Shown: positions 41,957-50,086 of the stretch, in pieces
Layout: every line of letters starts with the position of its first letter
Position numbering within the stretch: the first letter of the stretch is position 1
Assembly (NCBI RefSeq): GCF_048565625.1
Contig: NZ_JBLZUR010000002.1
Coordinates: 1,364,001 to 1,428,000, forward strand
Length of the DNA: 64,000 nucleotides
Source: JBLZUR01 sp048565625
Lineage (GTDB): Bacteria > Pseudomonadota > Alphaproteobacteria > Sphingomonadales > Sphingomonadaceae
Direction of reading: 5' to 3'
Program-made: the position numbers and the translations under genes
The notes under the pieces: model-generated
The model's input: only the letters and a program-made list of their open reading frames with translations
Told to the model about the DNA's origin: nothing
Database searches by the model: none

Positions 41957-42623
41957 CACACGCCTCCACTTCAAAATCTGCACTTTCGCCCGCACGGGCG
42001 CGGATGAGTTCGAGGAGCCAACGATGGCGGCCGACGCCGGGCACCGGCAGGGTCGCCGAGGGAATGACGGACACGCGCCACCTGGTGGCGGCGGCCGTCG
42101 GCTGGCCGAAATCAGAAGCCTCGGTCTGCCGGCGCCAGCGCCTCAATGCGATGCCGATCGTGCCGCTGCCTTCGGCGCAGAGCTGAAGGCGCCGCGATGC
42201 GGTCATGTCGAGCCGTGCGACTTCGCCGACGACGGCGCCAAGGCCGCCATGGCGCAAGCCTTCCTCGACACAGGCCAGCACGGTCTTGTCGTTGCCCGCC
42301 TCGACGTAGATCACGCGATCGGGCGAAAGGCCCGCCTGCGCCAACGCTGGGGCGAAGAGATCGGGCCGGGTGATGACCCAAAGAACCTTGCCCCTGGTTC
42401 TCGCTGCGATCCCGGCGGCGAAGAGAGCGGCGGCCGCACCGTCAACGGCACCGTTGCCGCCGCCGGCAATTTCATGGAGTGCGCCGAGCGTGAGGCCACC
42501 GCTGGGAAGGCGCGAGTCGATCTCGGCGATCCCGAACGGAAGCACCGATTTCACGCGCCGGCCTCTGCCTTCGATCTTCTCGATCTGCGCGCGCAACGAC
42601 TCTATGGCGGGCTCGGGCCGCAA
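41871..42623 (-). CDS. imuA: ImuA, RecA-like mutasome protein
   Basis: About 250 residues, start TTG at 42621-42623 with GAGGAA just upstream (MRPEPAIESLRAQIEKIEG). It resembles SulA/RecA-fold ImuA proteins: LPFGIAEIDSRLPSGGLTLGALHEIAGGG, VLWVITRPDLFAPALAQAGLSPDRVIYVEAGND and GLGAVVGEVARLDMTASRRLQLCAEGSGTIGIALR. It needs ImuB and DnaE2 for damage-induced mutagenesis. It is first of three overlapping genes, behind a LexA box. Confidence 0.93.
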   Translation of the reverse strand: MRPEPAIESLRAQIEKIEGRGRRVKSVLPFGIAEIDSRLPSGGLTLGALHEIAGGGNGAVDGAAAALFAAGIAARTRGKVLWVITRPDLFAPALAQAGLSPDRVIYVEAGNDKTVLACVEEGLRHGGLGAVVGEVARLDMTASRRLQLCAEGSGTIGIALRRWRRQTEASDFGQPTAAATRWRVSVIPSATLPVPGVGRHRWLLELIRARAGESADFEVEACDDTGRLALPAELVHRPAPAEGWRRGASG

Positions 42624-42660
42624 ATTCCTCGTTGACCTCCGGGGACGGGTTTAGCATCAT

Positions 42661-42675
42661 GTTCTCTATTTGTTC
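42661..42675 (-). promoter_or_regulatory. LexA box upstream of imuA-imuB-dnaE2
   Basis: GTTC-TCTATTT-GTTC, a perfect GTTCN7GTTC direct repeat, 38 nt upstream of the imuA start codon in an AT-rich gap. This is the expected SOS operator for the mutasome operon in Alphaproteobacteria. Confidence 0.85.
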
Positions 42676-42737
42676 TAACTTTCAGAGCCGTGAGTCAAGG
42701 GCCGAGTCTGCACAGGGCGACTTACGGCCGGGTGTGG

Positions 42738-44642
42738 TCATAGCCGTTCGATCTCATCGGCGGCGAACCATCCCTGTTTTTGAACCTGAGCAGCCAGAAG
42801 GTCCGGGCTCTCGGTGTAAGCCACCAAAGCAAGGCTCTTCTGTGCTCGCGTGCATGTGACATAGAGAAGGCGACGCGTGCGATCGACACCAGTTTCCCCG
42901 CCATCCGACCGATCTGTTGTCGCTTTTACGCCCAGAAGCCTTTCATACGAGAACATGAAGCCTTTTGCTTCGCTGTCATCCAGAACAACCAGGACCCGAT
43001 CAAACTCAAGTCCCTTCACGCCCTGATGAGTGCCATATGGACCTTTGTCGCTGACGTATTCCGCGAACGGCTTCACTTGGCTATACGCGGTCTCCAGGAA
43101 CGCTCGCCAAGCCTGAAGGCTGGAAGGTGAAGCTTCTGCTTCCTCTTCCGGCTCTTCTTCAACTGCTTCTTCCGGGGTTATCGAAGCAGGGTTCGAAGAA
43201 TCCTCTGCGTCTACAAATGGTCTGAGAGCGGCTGGGATCTCGAATAGCCCATGCCTCGCTGTACATTCTAGAATGTCTAAGAAGCGCGCCTCCGGCTCGG
43301 ATGACGCAATTGCGGTCAGTTCATCTACGGCCGCTCGAATAGGGGCCAAAGGGTCGCCCGGCGAAGGAGTCTGCGCCAGAGCATTTCGCTTCAGGAGCGG
43401 TGAAGTCTTTCTTAAATGGGCCATGACTGCGAAGCGGTCTCCTGCCTGAGCCGCGGCTAACAACGGCTCCACTCGCTCCGTAAACAAGCGGAGGCCCGCG
43501 AGTTCGCCCTTTCTAAGGCCAGTCCCAAGCCTGGAGTCGCTGTCGAGAGCCTGAAACATTGGGAGAAAGCCGCGCCGGGATGCCGCCATGTGATGCTCGA
43601 GCGTCAGCGTCTTCACGGAAGCATCGTCGTTCCAGCCGTCGTCGCCGCAAATTTCGGCCATGCGCTCGCGAACACGCCCCTCAGCGGCGGGTTTATCTGA
43701 GGTGCTGGCAGGCGCTATAAAGATCCTGGCGACACCCTTCGCGCTGTCGTCTCGGGCTATTTGCGTCTGCCCATCGACGGCGGCCCGGAGGACGTTGCCG
43801 AGTTGAACGATCCGGCGCGGCGACCGGTGGTTCATCCGTTTAACGGGACGAGCCCATTCTGCAGGAATGTTCTGTCCTAGCTCAGGATGACCGTCGGAAT
43901 AAATGCGCTGCATTGTGTCTCCGAAGAGACCGAGCGCGAATTTTCCCTTGTGCAAGGCTGCGAGGGAAAAGAACGCCTCTACAAGCGACTTGTTCGTGTC
44001 CTGACTCTCGTCGATCAATAGAAATGGATATTTGTTGACAAGAACCGCCTGCATCGAAGGCTTGGACAAAATGAATGAGGATGTGATCTTGAGAACTTCC
44101 GAGTGCGATAGTGAATCCGCGCCGAAATTGTCGCCGTTCGGATTGTAGGTGAAGCGCCTTGGCGTAGCGAGCCATTCGAGACGTTTGATCGTCGATGCAA
44201 TCGCTCGCTCACGATCCTGAGCAGCTTTCGAGCCTGCGCGGCCCTTGGCTTGCTTCTCTCGAAGTTCCGCCAGATCCTCAGGAAGAGTCTTCAGCAGCCA
44301 GGCTTGGATGTCCGTGTGATGTGTCCCAATCTGGCTCCAACAGAAACTGTGAATCGTGGAAATCGGAAACAGCGCGTCCTGACCAACGCGCGCGGCAATC
44401 TCATCTGCCGCCGCGTTTGTATATGTTATGACCGCGACCTTCTTCCCAGAACGCCTGAAGCCAGCGCCGAAGCTATCGCGGAAGTAGTCTAGCGCCTCCT
44501 TCAACGAGCGCGTCTTCCCTGATCCCGCGCCGGCATAAAGGAAAAAACTCTTCGGAGCGCCGGGGTCGAGGCAGGCTTTAATCTCACGATCGACACTATC
44601 GTCCGTTTCCGGAGGACCGAGCTCAATTTCCAGCAAACTCAT
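42738..44642 (-). CDS. UvrD/Rep-like helicase of an OLD-UvrD defence pair (GajB-like)
   Basis: A 634-residue SF1 helicase, longer than typical GajB (about 500). Motifs: FFLYAGAGSGKTRSL (Walker A), VITYTNAAADEIAAR (Ia), FLLIDESQDTNKSLVEAFF (Walker B, DESQ), FALGLFGDTMQRIY (motif III), GVKGLEFDRVLVVLDD (V) and RRLLYVTCTRAQKSLALVAY (VI). An acidic linker EEAVEEEPEEEAEA precedes motif V. It overlaps the OLD nuclease gene by 4 nt, as in two-gene Gabija systems. All helicase motifs are intact. Confidence 0.86.
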   Translation of the reverse strand: MSLLEIELGPPETDDSVDREIKACLDPGAPKSFFLYAGAGSGKTRSLKEALDYFRDSFGAGFRRSGKKVAVITYTNAAADEIAARVGQDALFPISTIHSFCWSQIGTHHTDIQAWLLKTLPEDLAELREKQAKGRAGSKAAQDRERAIASTIKRLEWLATPRRFTYNPNGDNFGADSLSHSEVLKITSSFILSKPSMQAVLVNKYPFLLIDESQDTNKSLVEAFFSLAALHKGKFALGLFGDTMQRIYSDGHPELGQNIPAEWARPVKRMNHRSPRRIVQLGNVLRAAVDGQTQIARDDSAKGVARIFIAPASTSDKPAAEGRVRERMAEICGDDGWNDDASVKTLTLEHHMAASRRGFLPMFQALDSDSRLGTGLRKGELAGLRLFTERVEPLLAAAQAGDRFAVMAHLRKTSPLLKRNALAQTPSPGDPLAPIRAAVDELTAIASSEPEARFLDILECTARHGLFEIPAALRPFVDAEDSSNPASITPEEAVEEEPEEEAEASPSSLQAWRAFLETAYSQVKPFAEYVSDKGPYGTHQGVKGLEFDRVLVVLDDSEAKGFMFSYERLLGVKATTDRSDGGETGVDRTRRLLYVTCTRAQKSLALVAYTESPDLLAAQVQKQGWFAADEIERL

Positions 44643-46930
44643 GCTCCAGCTCCCGTAGGCACGCTGTCGCTAATCTCGCGGGTAACTGCGTCCTGGAACC
44701 ATTTGAGGCCTGCACGGATATACTCGGGTGGCTTCAACGCGGTTGGATCCTTGAGCATCAGGCAGTCCAGCGCGAATGCCGCTTTCTCGGCCGTTTTCAG
44801 AAGTTCGAAGAGTTCATCTTCGAGCTCGTCTCCGGTCACACCACTTGCGACGATTTCCTTGATGCTGTCGCTAGTACGGGACCCTTCAACAGCAGAAATT
44901 ACGTCCAGATTCTCGAGCACGAGAGCGTCTTCGAAGGTGCGCGGAATTATGTATTGCGGGCTACCGTCACCGCCTGCGATCGGAACCGGTTTTTGGTAGG
45001 CGACGTAGAGCGCATACCCTTCGGTCGTTATCGCTGCGTGCTGTTCCGGCTCCAGCGCTATCAGATCGTCGATGTTCTCCTTTCGCGGGTGCCACTCCTT
45101 CAGCACCTGATTGGCGGACTTCTGGTTTGCGCCGACCTTAGGCCTTGCGGCCTTCCACCGCGTTGTCTCGCCGCCAGTCTTCAGAGGAACCTTGGTTGCG
45201 ACCGTGGCGTCGAGGTCGCTGATTATCAGCGTAGCCAAGCCCAATTCATCGACCAGATCCCTGAAGCTGTGCGCGTGGCTGCCACCAAGCTCGAGAAGTG
45301 TCGTGTAGCGCCGCGCCAGTTCCGGGAAATGATGCCGGATGAAGTGCGGGACAAGGATGCGCTCAGCTTGACCCTCCACGAATACGATGCCGTCTGCGAA
45401 GAAAAGATCGCAGTGGGTCGCTTTGAGATATCGACGCACGAACCGCTTTGTCTCGTCTCCCGGCCCAAATATATACGACAGGTTGGCAACCGTGGTGGTG
45501 GGAATGTCCTCTTTGGAGGTGGCCGGCCGTCGCCGGAAATAGCGAAGGTTGGCGAAATCCGCCTCGTGCGCGACATGGCTCGAATGCGTGCTCACTACGA
45601 GCTGAGTGCAATAGGCTGTCTTCTCACCGAGATCATCGTGCTTTCGAAGAAGCGCGTAGGCCTTGTTGATAAAGACCTGCTGGACTTGCGCGTGGAGATG
45701 AGCTTCAGGCTCCTCGACAAGAACGAGATGTAGCGGTGGAATTTGATCCTGCGGCGTGAGGTCTGCTTCGGCCGAGGCTTTTCCAACTCGCATCCATTCA
45801 TCTCGGTATCCCATGAGCATGAAGACCATTGCGATGAGATTTTGATAGCCTAGACCCGAATAGTCTTCTGGAAGCTTCAGGAGCTTTGAACCGTCCCCGG
45901 TAGGATCAGCAATTTGGTACTGTACCGCCGAGCTGTGTTTAAGCCCGTCAGTCGCGTGGAGGAGCGTTGAAATTTTGAGCTTCGGATTTGTAATCCCAGG
46001 ATAGCCGAGATCCTCTAGTTCCGCGAAAGCGGCGGCAAATCCAACCTGCAAGCGTTTGTCAAAGCTCTGCTCAGCCGTTTGGATTGCGCCTAAGGCCTCG
46101 AAGTCTTCCTCAGATGGCGTCTTCGCCGGGTCGAGGTGGCGGTCGTAATAGGATCGAAGCTGATCTGAGAGGCGGCGCTTGAAGCGACGTGTTGTTGGCT
46201 CGTAGCCATCTTCCGAGCTGGAGGACCGCTCCGACGCATCTGCGAAATCGCGCTGTGCGGCGATCTCATCGATCTTGATGAGATTTTTGAAGGGCGACCT
46301 GTCGAGGGGAAGAGCAGTGTCTGAAAGGGACTGTGGGCATGCGTAGCCCTTGATTGGTTCAACGACTGCCGACGGATCGAGAACGAACGCCCGAATGTCT
46401 ATATGAGCGCGGAGGCGTCGTTCTAGGAAATCAGTCAAGCACCTTGGCCATACCTGAACTTTCACAACCTCGCCGTTGGGGCCCTTCGCGACCGCATCCC
46501 GAGCTGCGTTGCGCTGAAGAAGATACTCCGCCTTCAGCTTCTCAATATCAGCGACTCGAAATTGCAGACGGACACCGAGTAGGCCGCCGTTCCAATCGAG
46601 GGTCGGGAGAATGTGAACCACGTGCTGAATTTCGGAGACAGGCACATCGAGCCAAACATCTAGCGCTGGCAGTAGCGCATCCAGCTCTACATCGGCCTCG
46701 GTATCACCCTCCCAGGCCTCTCCGAGCGCGTCAATTTTGGGCCAGTTGGCGATTGTAATGTCGCGGAGTGCGAGGCGCGCCGGGGACAGCAGGAAATAGC
46801 GGAGGGCGACCATTGCGGACGTCTTCCCGCTATTGTTCGCTCCGACGAAAATCGTGGTCTTCTCGTCAAAATCAATGTGAGTCGACTTCAGCTTTCGGAA
46901 GTTCGAGACTTCCACAAATTTAATTTTCAT
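44639..46930 (-). CDS. OLD-family ATPase-Toprim nuclease (GajA-like, class 2 OLD)
   Basis: About 763 residues, start ATG at 46928-46930 (MKIKFVEVSNFRKLKSTHID). An ABC-type ATPase domain has Walker A VGANNSGKTSAM (30-37 region) and HLVLVEEPEAHLHAQVQQVF (Walker B, near 400), then VVSTHSSHVAHEA. The C-terminal Toprim nuclease has IVFVEGQAERILVPHFI (Glu near 520) and ATLIISDLDATV (DxD near 573). Class 2 OLD genes are followed by a UvrD helicase; Gabija is the defence member of this class. It is longer than canonical GajA (about 580), so this may be a distinct subtype. Confidence 0.86.
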   Translation of the reverse strand: MKIKFVEVSNFRKLKSTHIDFDEKTTIFVGANNSGKTSAMVALRYFLLSPARLALRDITIANWPKIDALGEAWEGDTEADVELDALLPALDVWLDVPVSEIQHVVHILPTLDWNGGLLGVRLQFRVADIEKLKAEYLLQRNAARDAVAKGPNGEVVKVQVWPRCLTDFLERRLRAHIDIRAFVLDPSAVVEPIKGYACPQSLSDTALPLDRSPFKNLIKIDEIAAQRDFADASERSSSSEDGYEPTTRRFKRRLSDQLRSYYDRHLDPAKTPSEEDFEALGAIQTAEQSFDKRLQVGFAAAFAELEDLGYPGITNPKLKISTLLHATDGLKHSSAVQYQIADPTGDGSKLLKLPEDYSGLGYQNLIAMVFMLMGYRDEWMRVGKASAEADLTPQDQIPPLHLVLVEEPEAHLHAQVQQVFINKAYALLRKHDDLGEKTAYCTQLVVSTHSSHVAHEADFANLRYFRRRPATSKEDIPTTTVANLSYIFGPGDETKRFVRRYLKATHCDLFFADGIVFVEGQAERILVPHFIRHHFPELARRYTTLLELGGSHAHSFRDLVDELGLATLIISDLDATVATKVPLKTGGETTRWKAARPKVGANQKSANQVLKEWHPRKENIDDLIALEPEQHAAITTEGYALYVAYQKPVPIAGGDGSPQYIIPRTFEDALVLENLDVISAVEGSRTSDSIKEIVASGVTGDELEDELFELLKTAEKAAFALDCLMLKDPTALKPPEYIRAGLKWFQDAVTREISDSVPTGAGA

Positions 46931-47018
46931 CAGCCCATCCCCCAGTAGGGCTTTACCCCATTCCTGTCGCACGCCCTAGGTATTGTTGATCACTGCAACG
47001 TCCACAAATTATCCAGCT

Positions 47019-47450
47019 CTATCCGGACCTCTCTCTGAGCGGGTTGAGGATATTGATCCCGAGAAAATCGCGCTCATTGTCGGTGACGACGACGCAGTCG
47101 TTCGCGGCGGCGATGGCGGCGATGATTGTGTCGAGCCCGCTACGCGGACGGCCTGTGGCTCTACCTTCTGCCATCAACTCCGCCCAAACGAGACCGGCCC
47201 GTTCGTCGAAAGAGAGGATGCGCCCAGCGAACAAGGCCTGCGGACCTTGTGGCCCGCTGAACCAGGCATCGAGTTGGTCCCGACGTTTGCCGGCTGGCTT
47301 TTCGAGTACGCCTCGGCGCAGCTCGGCAAGCGTTAGCGATGCGATAAAGAGGTCATCGTCGGACTGTTCAGCCATCCAGGCGATCAGCGACTCCGATGGC
47401 TCCGGCTTGGTGAAATTGCTGATGATGTTGGTGTCGAGCAGGTAGCGCAT
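47019..47450 (-). CDS. vapC: PIN-domain RNase toxin (VapC/FitB-like)
   Basis: A 143-residue PIN protein, start ATG at 47448-47450 (MRYLLDTNIISNFTKPEPSES). The conserved acidic residues are visible: Asp6 in LLDTN, Glu in LTLAELRRGVLEKP, Asp in SGLDTIIAAIAA and VTDNERDF. PIN toxins cleave RNA when freed from their antitoxin. Its ATG overlaps the antitoxin stop codon (ATGA). The pair may stabilise the ICE in the host. Confidence 0.92.
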   Translation of the reverse strand: MRYLLDTNIISNFTKPEPSESLIAWMAEQSDDDLFIASLTLAELRRGVLEKPAGKRRDQLDAWFSGPQGPQALFAGRILSFDERAGLVWAELMAEGRATGRPRSGLDTIIAAIAAANDCVVVTDNERDFLGINILNPLRERSG

Positions 47451-47752
47451 CAAATATCGACCTTCCGTCCGTCCTCACGCGGACGGGTCAGGTCGAGTTC
47501 GGAGCCGATAAGGGGCGAGGCCAGCAGCGCCTTCAGGATACCCCCCTTTTTCGGGGGCTCGCCGGAAATGGACTGTTTGACGGCCGCGCGCAGTCGATCG
47601 GCGTCGGAACCGCCCTCGGCCAGACGCTTGGCGACTGACCGAATCAGCTCGCGGTCGTCGTCGCGACCGATAACCTCGAACCGCGCCATACCCCGCTCGG
47701 TCAGGCGACTGCGATAGTTGTCGATTGCTCGGCGCTGAGGACTCTTGCTCAT
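47450..47752 (-). CDS. Antitoxin of the PIN toxin pair
   Basis: A 100-residue basic-then-acidic protein, start ATG at 47750-47752 (MSKSPQRRAIDNYRSRLTERG). RFEVIGRDDDRELIRSVAKRLAEGG and the C-terminus (LLASPLIGSELDLTRPREDGRKVDI) match antitoxins paired with FitB/VapC-like toxins in Alphaproteobacteria, the tail presumably blocking the toxin site. It comes first in the operon, as usual. Two TATAACC direct repeats at 47768-47774 and 47780-47786 lie just upstream and may be its operator. Confidence 0.85.
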   Translation of the reverse strand: MSKSPQRRAIDNYRSRLTERGMARFEVIGRDDDRELIRSVAKRLAEGGSDADRLRAAVKQSISGEPPKKGGILKALLASPLIGSELDLTRPREDGRKVDI

Positions 47753-47767
47753 TCTGGCTCTCCGGAC

Positions 47768-47786
47768 TATAACCGGTAATATAACC
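47768..47786. repeat. Direct repeats in the toxin-antitoxin promoter
   Basis: TATAACC occurs twice, 12 bp apart, 16-34 nt upstream of the antitoxin start. On the minus strand the repeats give TATA-rich -10-like sequence. A likely autoregulatory operator, unproven. Confidence 0.4.
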
Positions 47787-48054
47787 AGAGCGCCGGGAAT
47801 CTGCAAGGCCGACAGGTCGCGAGGGCGGATTCGGACTTTGCCGAGGAAACCTTAATGCGCAACAAGCCCGCCAAACGTACTACGCTAACGGGTGTTCGCG
47901 CCGTCGCCCGCACTTCATTGCACTATGCGGCGGTTTCAGATTGCCGCCGAGAGCTTTCCACGGCCGCCGTTCGGCGCCAAATGCCGCAAACCGAGGTTCG
48001 CATTAACACTCTGAATGGCTTGGAGAATTCATTGCTTAGCACGATCATGTCGTC
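47787..48054. other. Non-coding gap between the toxin-antitoxin promoter and the recombinase operon
   Basis: About 270 nt between divergent transcription units. No credible gene or RNA is seen. It should contain the promoter of the small acidic gene and recombinase. Confidence 0.35.
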
Positions 48055-48282
48055 ATGTCGGCAAAGCAATCCATCACTGAAATCGAACCTGAGATCGACG
48101 ATTTCTTCGACTATGCGGAGACGGGCTTTTATTCGCCCGCGCGTGAGCGTCGGCCACGAAAGGTCAAGTCCCGGCCGCGCGTCGTGGCCGAGTGGCCCGC
48201 CGGCGTCACGGAGGCGGAGCTGGACATCCTGGAAATCCACCTCGCTGACATCCTGGACGAGATATTCGATCCAAAGAACTGA
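48055..48282 (+). CDS. Small acidic hypothetical protein upstream of the recombinase (75 aa)
   Basis: MSAKQSITEIEPEIDDFFDYAETGFYSPARERRPRKVKSRP...: an acidic N-terminus, a basic middle (RERRPRKVKSRPR) and an acidic helical end (TEAELDILEIHLADILDEIF). It is 21 nt upstream of the serine recombinase on the same strand and probably co-transcribed. No known domain. A recombination directionality factor is one possibility, since such factors are often small and adjacent to the recombinase; this is inference only. Confidence 0.65.
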   Translation: MSAKQSITEIEPEIDDFFDYAETGFYSPARERRPRKVKSRPRVVAEWPAGVTEAELDILEIHLADILDEIFDPKN

Positions 48283-48303
48283 ACTTACTAAAGGAGGCGT
48301 CGC

Positions 48304-49977
48304 GTGAAAGCCAAAGCGAACCTCGCCTTGGCGACGCCGGGGCGTGCTGCACTCTATCTTCGTGTCTCGACGGGACGACAGGCCGAGCACGATCTATCGA
48401 TCCCGGACCAACGTCGGCAGCTCCGAGCATACTGCGAGGCCAAGGGAATTGAGGTCGTCACTGAATACGTCGAGCCCGGCGCATCCGCGACCGACGACAA
48501 GCGCCCCGAATTCCAGAAGATGATGGACGCTGCCTCTGAGAAACCAGCGCCGTTCGATTGCATCATAGTTCACTCATTCTCGCGGTTCTTCCGGGACCAG
48601 TTCCAGCTTGAGTTCTATTTTCGCCGACTTGCCAAGAACGGCGTGAAGCTGACTTCGATCACGCAGGACCTGGGGGACGATCCGATCAGCGGCATGATGC
48701 GCCAGATCATGGCGTTGTTCGATGAATACCAGTCGAAGGAAAACGCCAAGCATACACTCCGCGCCATGCGCGAGAACGCCCGGCAAGGATACTGGAACGG
48801 CTCCAGGCCGCCCTACGGATATCGGATCGTCGCGGCAGAGACGCGTGGACAGCGTACCAAGAAGAAGATCGAGCCCGATCCGTTACTGATCGACAACGTC
48901 AAGCTCATCTTCCGCTTGGCGCGTGTCGGCGACGGGGATGGGCCGATGGGGTCAAGGCAGATTGCCGGATACCTCAATGATCGCGGCATCCGAACGCAGA
49001 CTGGCGGACGGTGGGGCGTCGGCGGCGTCCACCAGATACTGACCCGCGAGACCTATATCGGGAAGCATCGCTTCAACGTGTCTAGCTGGCGGAAGGGCGT
49101 CAAGAACCCGGCGGACGAAGTCGTCAAGGTCGAGGTCGAGCCGATCATTGCCGTAGAAGAGTTCGAGGAGGTCCAAGCGATCATGCACTCGCGCAGCCCG
49201 CAACTCCGGGCGCCCCGTTTCGTGAGCGGCCCGACCTTGCTCGGCGGCGTGGCGTTCTGCGCCGATTGCGGTGGCGCTATGACGCTTCGAACGTCCGGAA
49301 AGGGTACTGAATACCGCTACTACACCTGCTGCACGGCTGCGCGGCAGGGTCCGAAGGGCTGCAAGGGCCGATCCATCCCCATGGACGAACTGAACGACCT
49401 TGTCGTCAGCAGCGTGGTCGATCGCCTCCTCAGCCCGCATTTCCTCGAAGAGGCGCTCAGCGCGCTATTGAAGCGCCGGGATGAGGCGGCGGAACGCGAG
49501 ACGGGAAGGATCATCGCACTCAAGCGGAACGCCTTGGACGCAGAAAACAAGCTGACGCGTCTCTACGAGGCCATCGAGGCGGGCTTGGCCGATCTGACTG
49601 ACTCAAACCTCAAGGGGCGCATCGCGGAACTGAAGAGGATTCGGGATTCGGCCCAGGCCGATGTGGAGCGGGCAGAAGGTCGGCGGGGAGAGAGAATCGA
49701 AATTACTCCACAGGCCCTCCGGACATTCGCGGCCGCAGCAAAGGACCGGATGCGGGGCGAAGATGGTTCTTTCCGGCGGAACTACATCCAGCAGCTCGTG
49801 CAGCGAGCCGAAGTGGGAACCGACGAAATTCGGATAGTGGGATCGAGGGCCCGGCTCCTCCAAACGCTCGTAGCGTCTGGAGGAAAGCCTGGAGTGGAAA
49901 CTGCGGCGCACGGCGTTCGCAGTTTCGATCTGAAATGGCTCCCCGGGCAGGATTCGAACCTGCGACCATTCGATTAA
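48304..49977 (+). CDS. Large serine recombinase (element integrase)
   Basis: A 557-residue large serine recombinase. GTG start at 48304 with an AAAGGAGG ribosome site 7 nt upstream. The catalytic domain has AALYLRVSTGRQ (Ser22), HSFSRFFRDQFQLEFYFRRL and the recombinase domain GSRPPYGYRIV, GSRQIAGYLNDRGIRTQTGGRW. A zinc ribbon (CADCGG...YYTCC...GCKG, from residue 319) and a coiled coil (RRDEAAERETGRIIALKRNALDAE) follow. The last 13 or so residues (WLPGQDSNLRPFD) are read from the tRNA-Asn gene, so the natural C-terminus in the excised form may differ. Confidence 0.93.
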   Translation: MKAKANLALATPGRAALYLRVSTGRQAEHDLSIPDQRRQLRAYCEAKGIEVVTEYVEPGASATDDKRPEFQKMMDAASEKPAPFDCIIVHSFSRFFRDQFQLEFYFRRLAKNGVKLTSITQDLGDDPISGMMRQIMALFDEYQSKENAKHTLRAMRENARQGYWNGSRPPYGYRIVAAETRGQRTKKKIEPDPLLIDNVKLIFRLARVGDGDGPMGSRQIAGYLNDRGIRTQTGGRWGVGGVHQILTRETYIGKHRFNVSSWRKGVKNPADEVVKVEVEPIIAVEEFEEVQAIMHSRSPQLRAPRFVSGPTLLGGVAFCADCGGAMTLRTSGKGTEYRYYTCCTAARQGPKGCKGRSIPMDELNDLVVSSVVDRLLSPHFLEEALSALLKRRDEAAERETGRIIALKRNALDAENKLTRLYEAIEAGLADLTDSNLKGRIAELKRIRDSAQADVERAEGRRGERIEITPQALRTFAAAAKDRMRGEDGSFRRNYIQQLVQRAEVGTDEIRIVGSRARLLQTLVASGGKPGVETAAHGVRSFDLKWLPGQDSNLRPFD

Positions 49978-50010
49978 CAGTCGAACGCTCTACCACTGAG
50001 CTACCGAGGA
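49936..50010 (-). tRNA. tRNA-Asn (GUU), probable ICE attachment site
   Basis: 75 nt including an encoded CCA. The acceptor stem TCCTCGG pairs with CCGGGGA (including one G-U), the D-arm is GCTCAGTGGTAGAGC, the anticodon loop is CTGTTAA with anticodon GTT, and the T-arm GCAGGTTCGAATCCTGC is complete. The 3' half lies to the left, toward the mobile element, and overlaps the recombinase reading frame by 42 nt. This places the chromosome-element junction at or near the tRNA 3' end. Confidence 0.95.
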
Positions 50011-50086
50011 ACAGCGCATCCGCGCGCCCGAGGTCGCCCTCGGGAGGCGCGCCTATAGCAGCGGGTTTGCTGCCGTTGCAAGCGGG

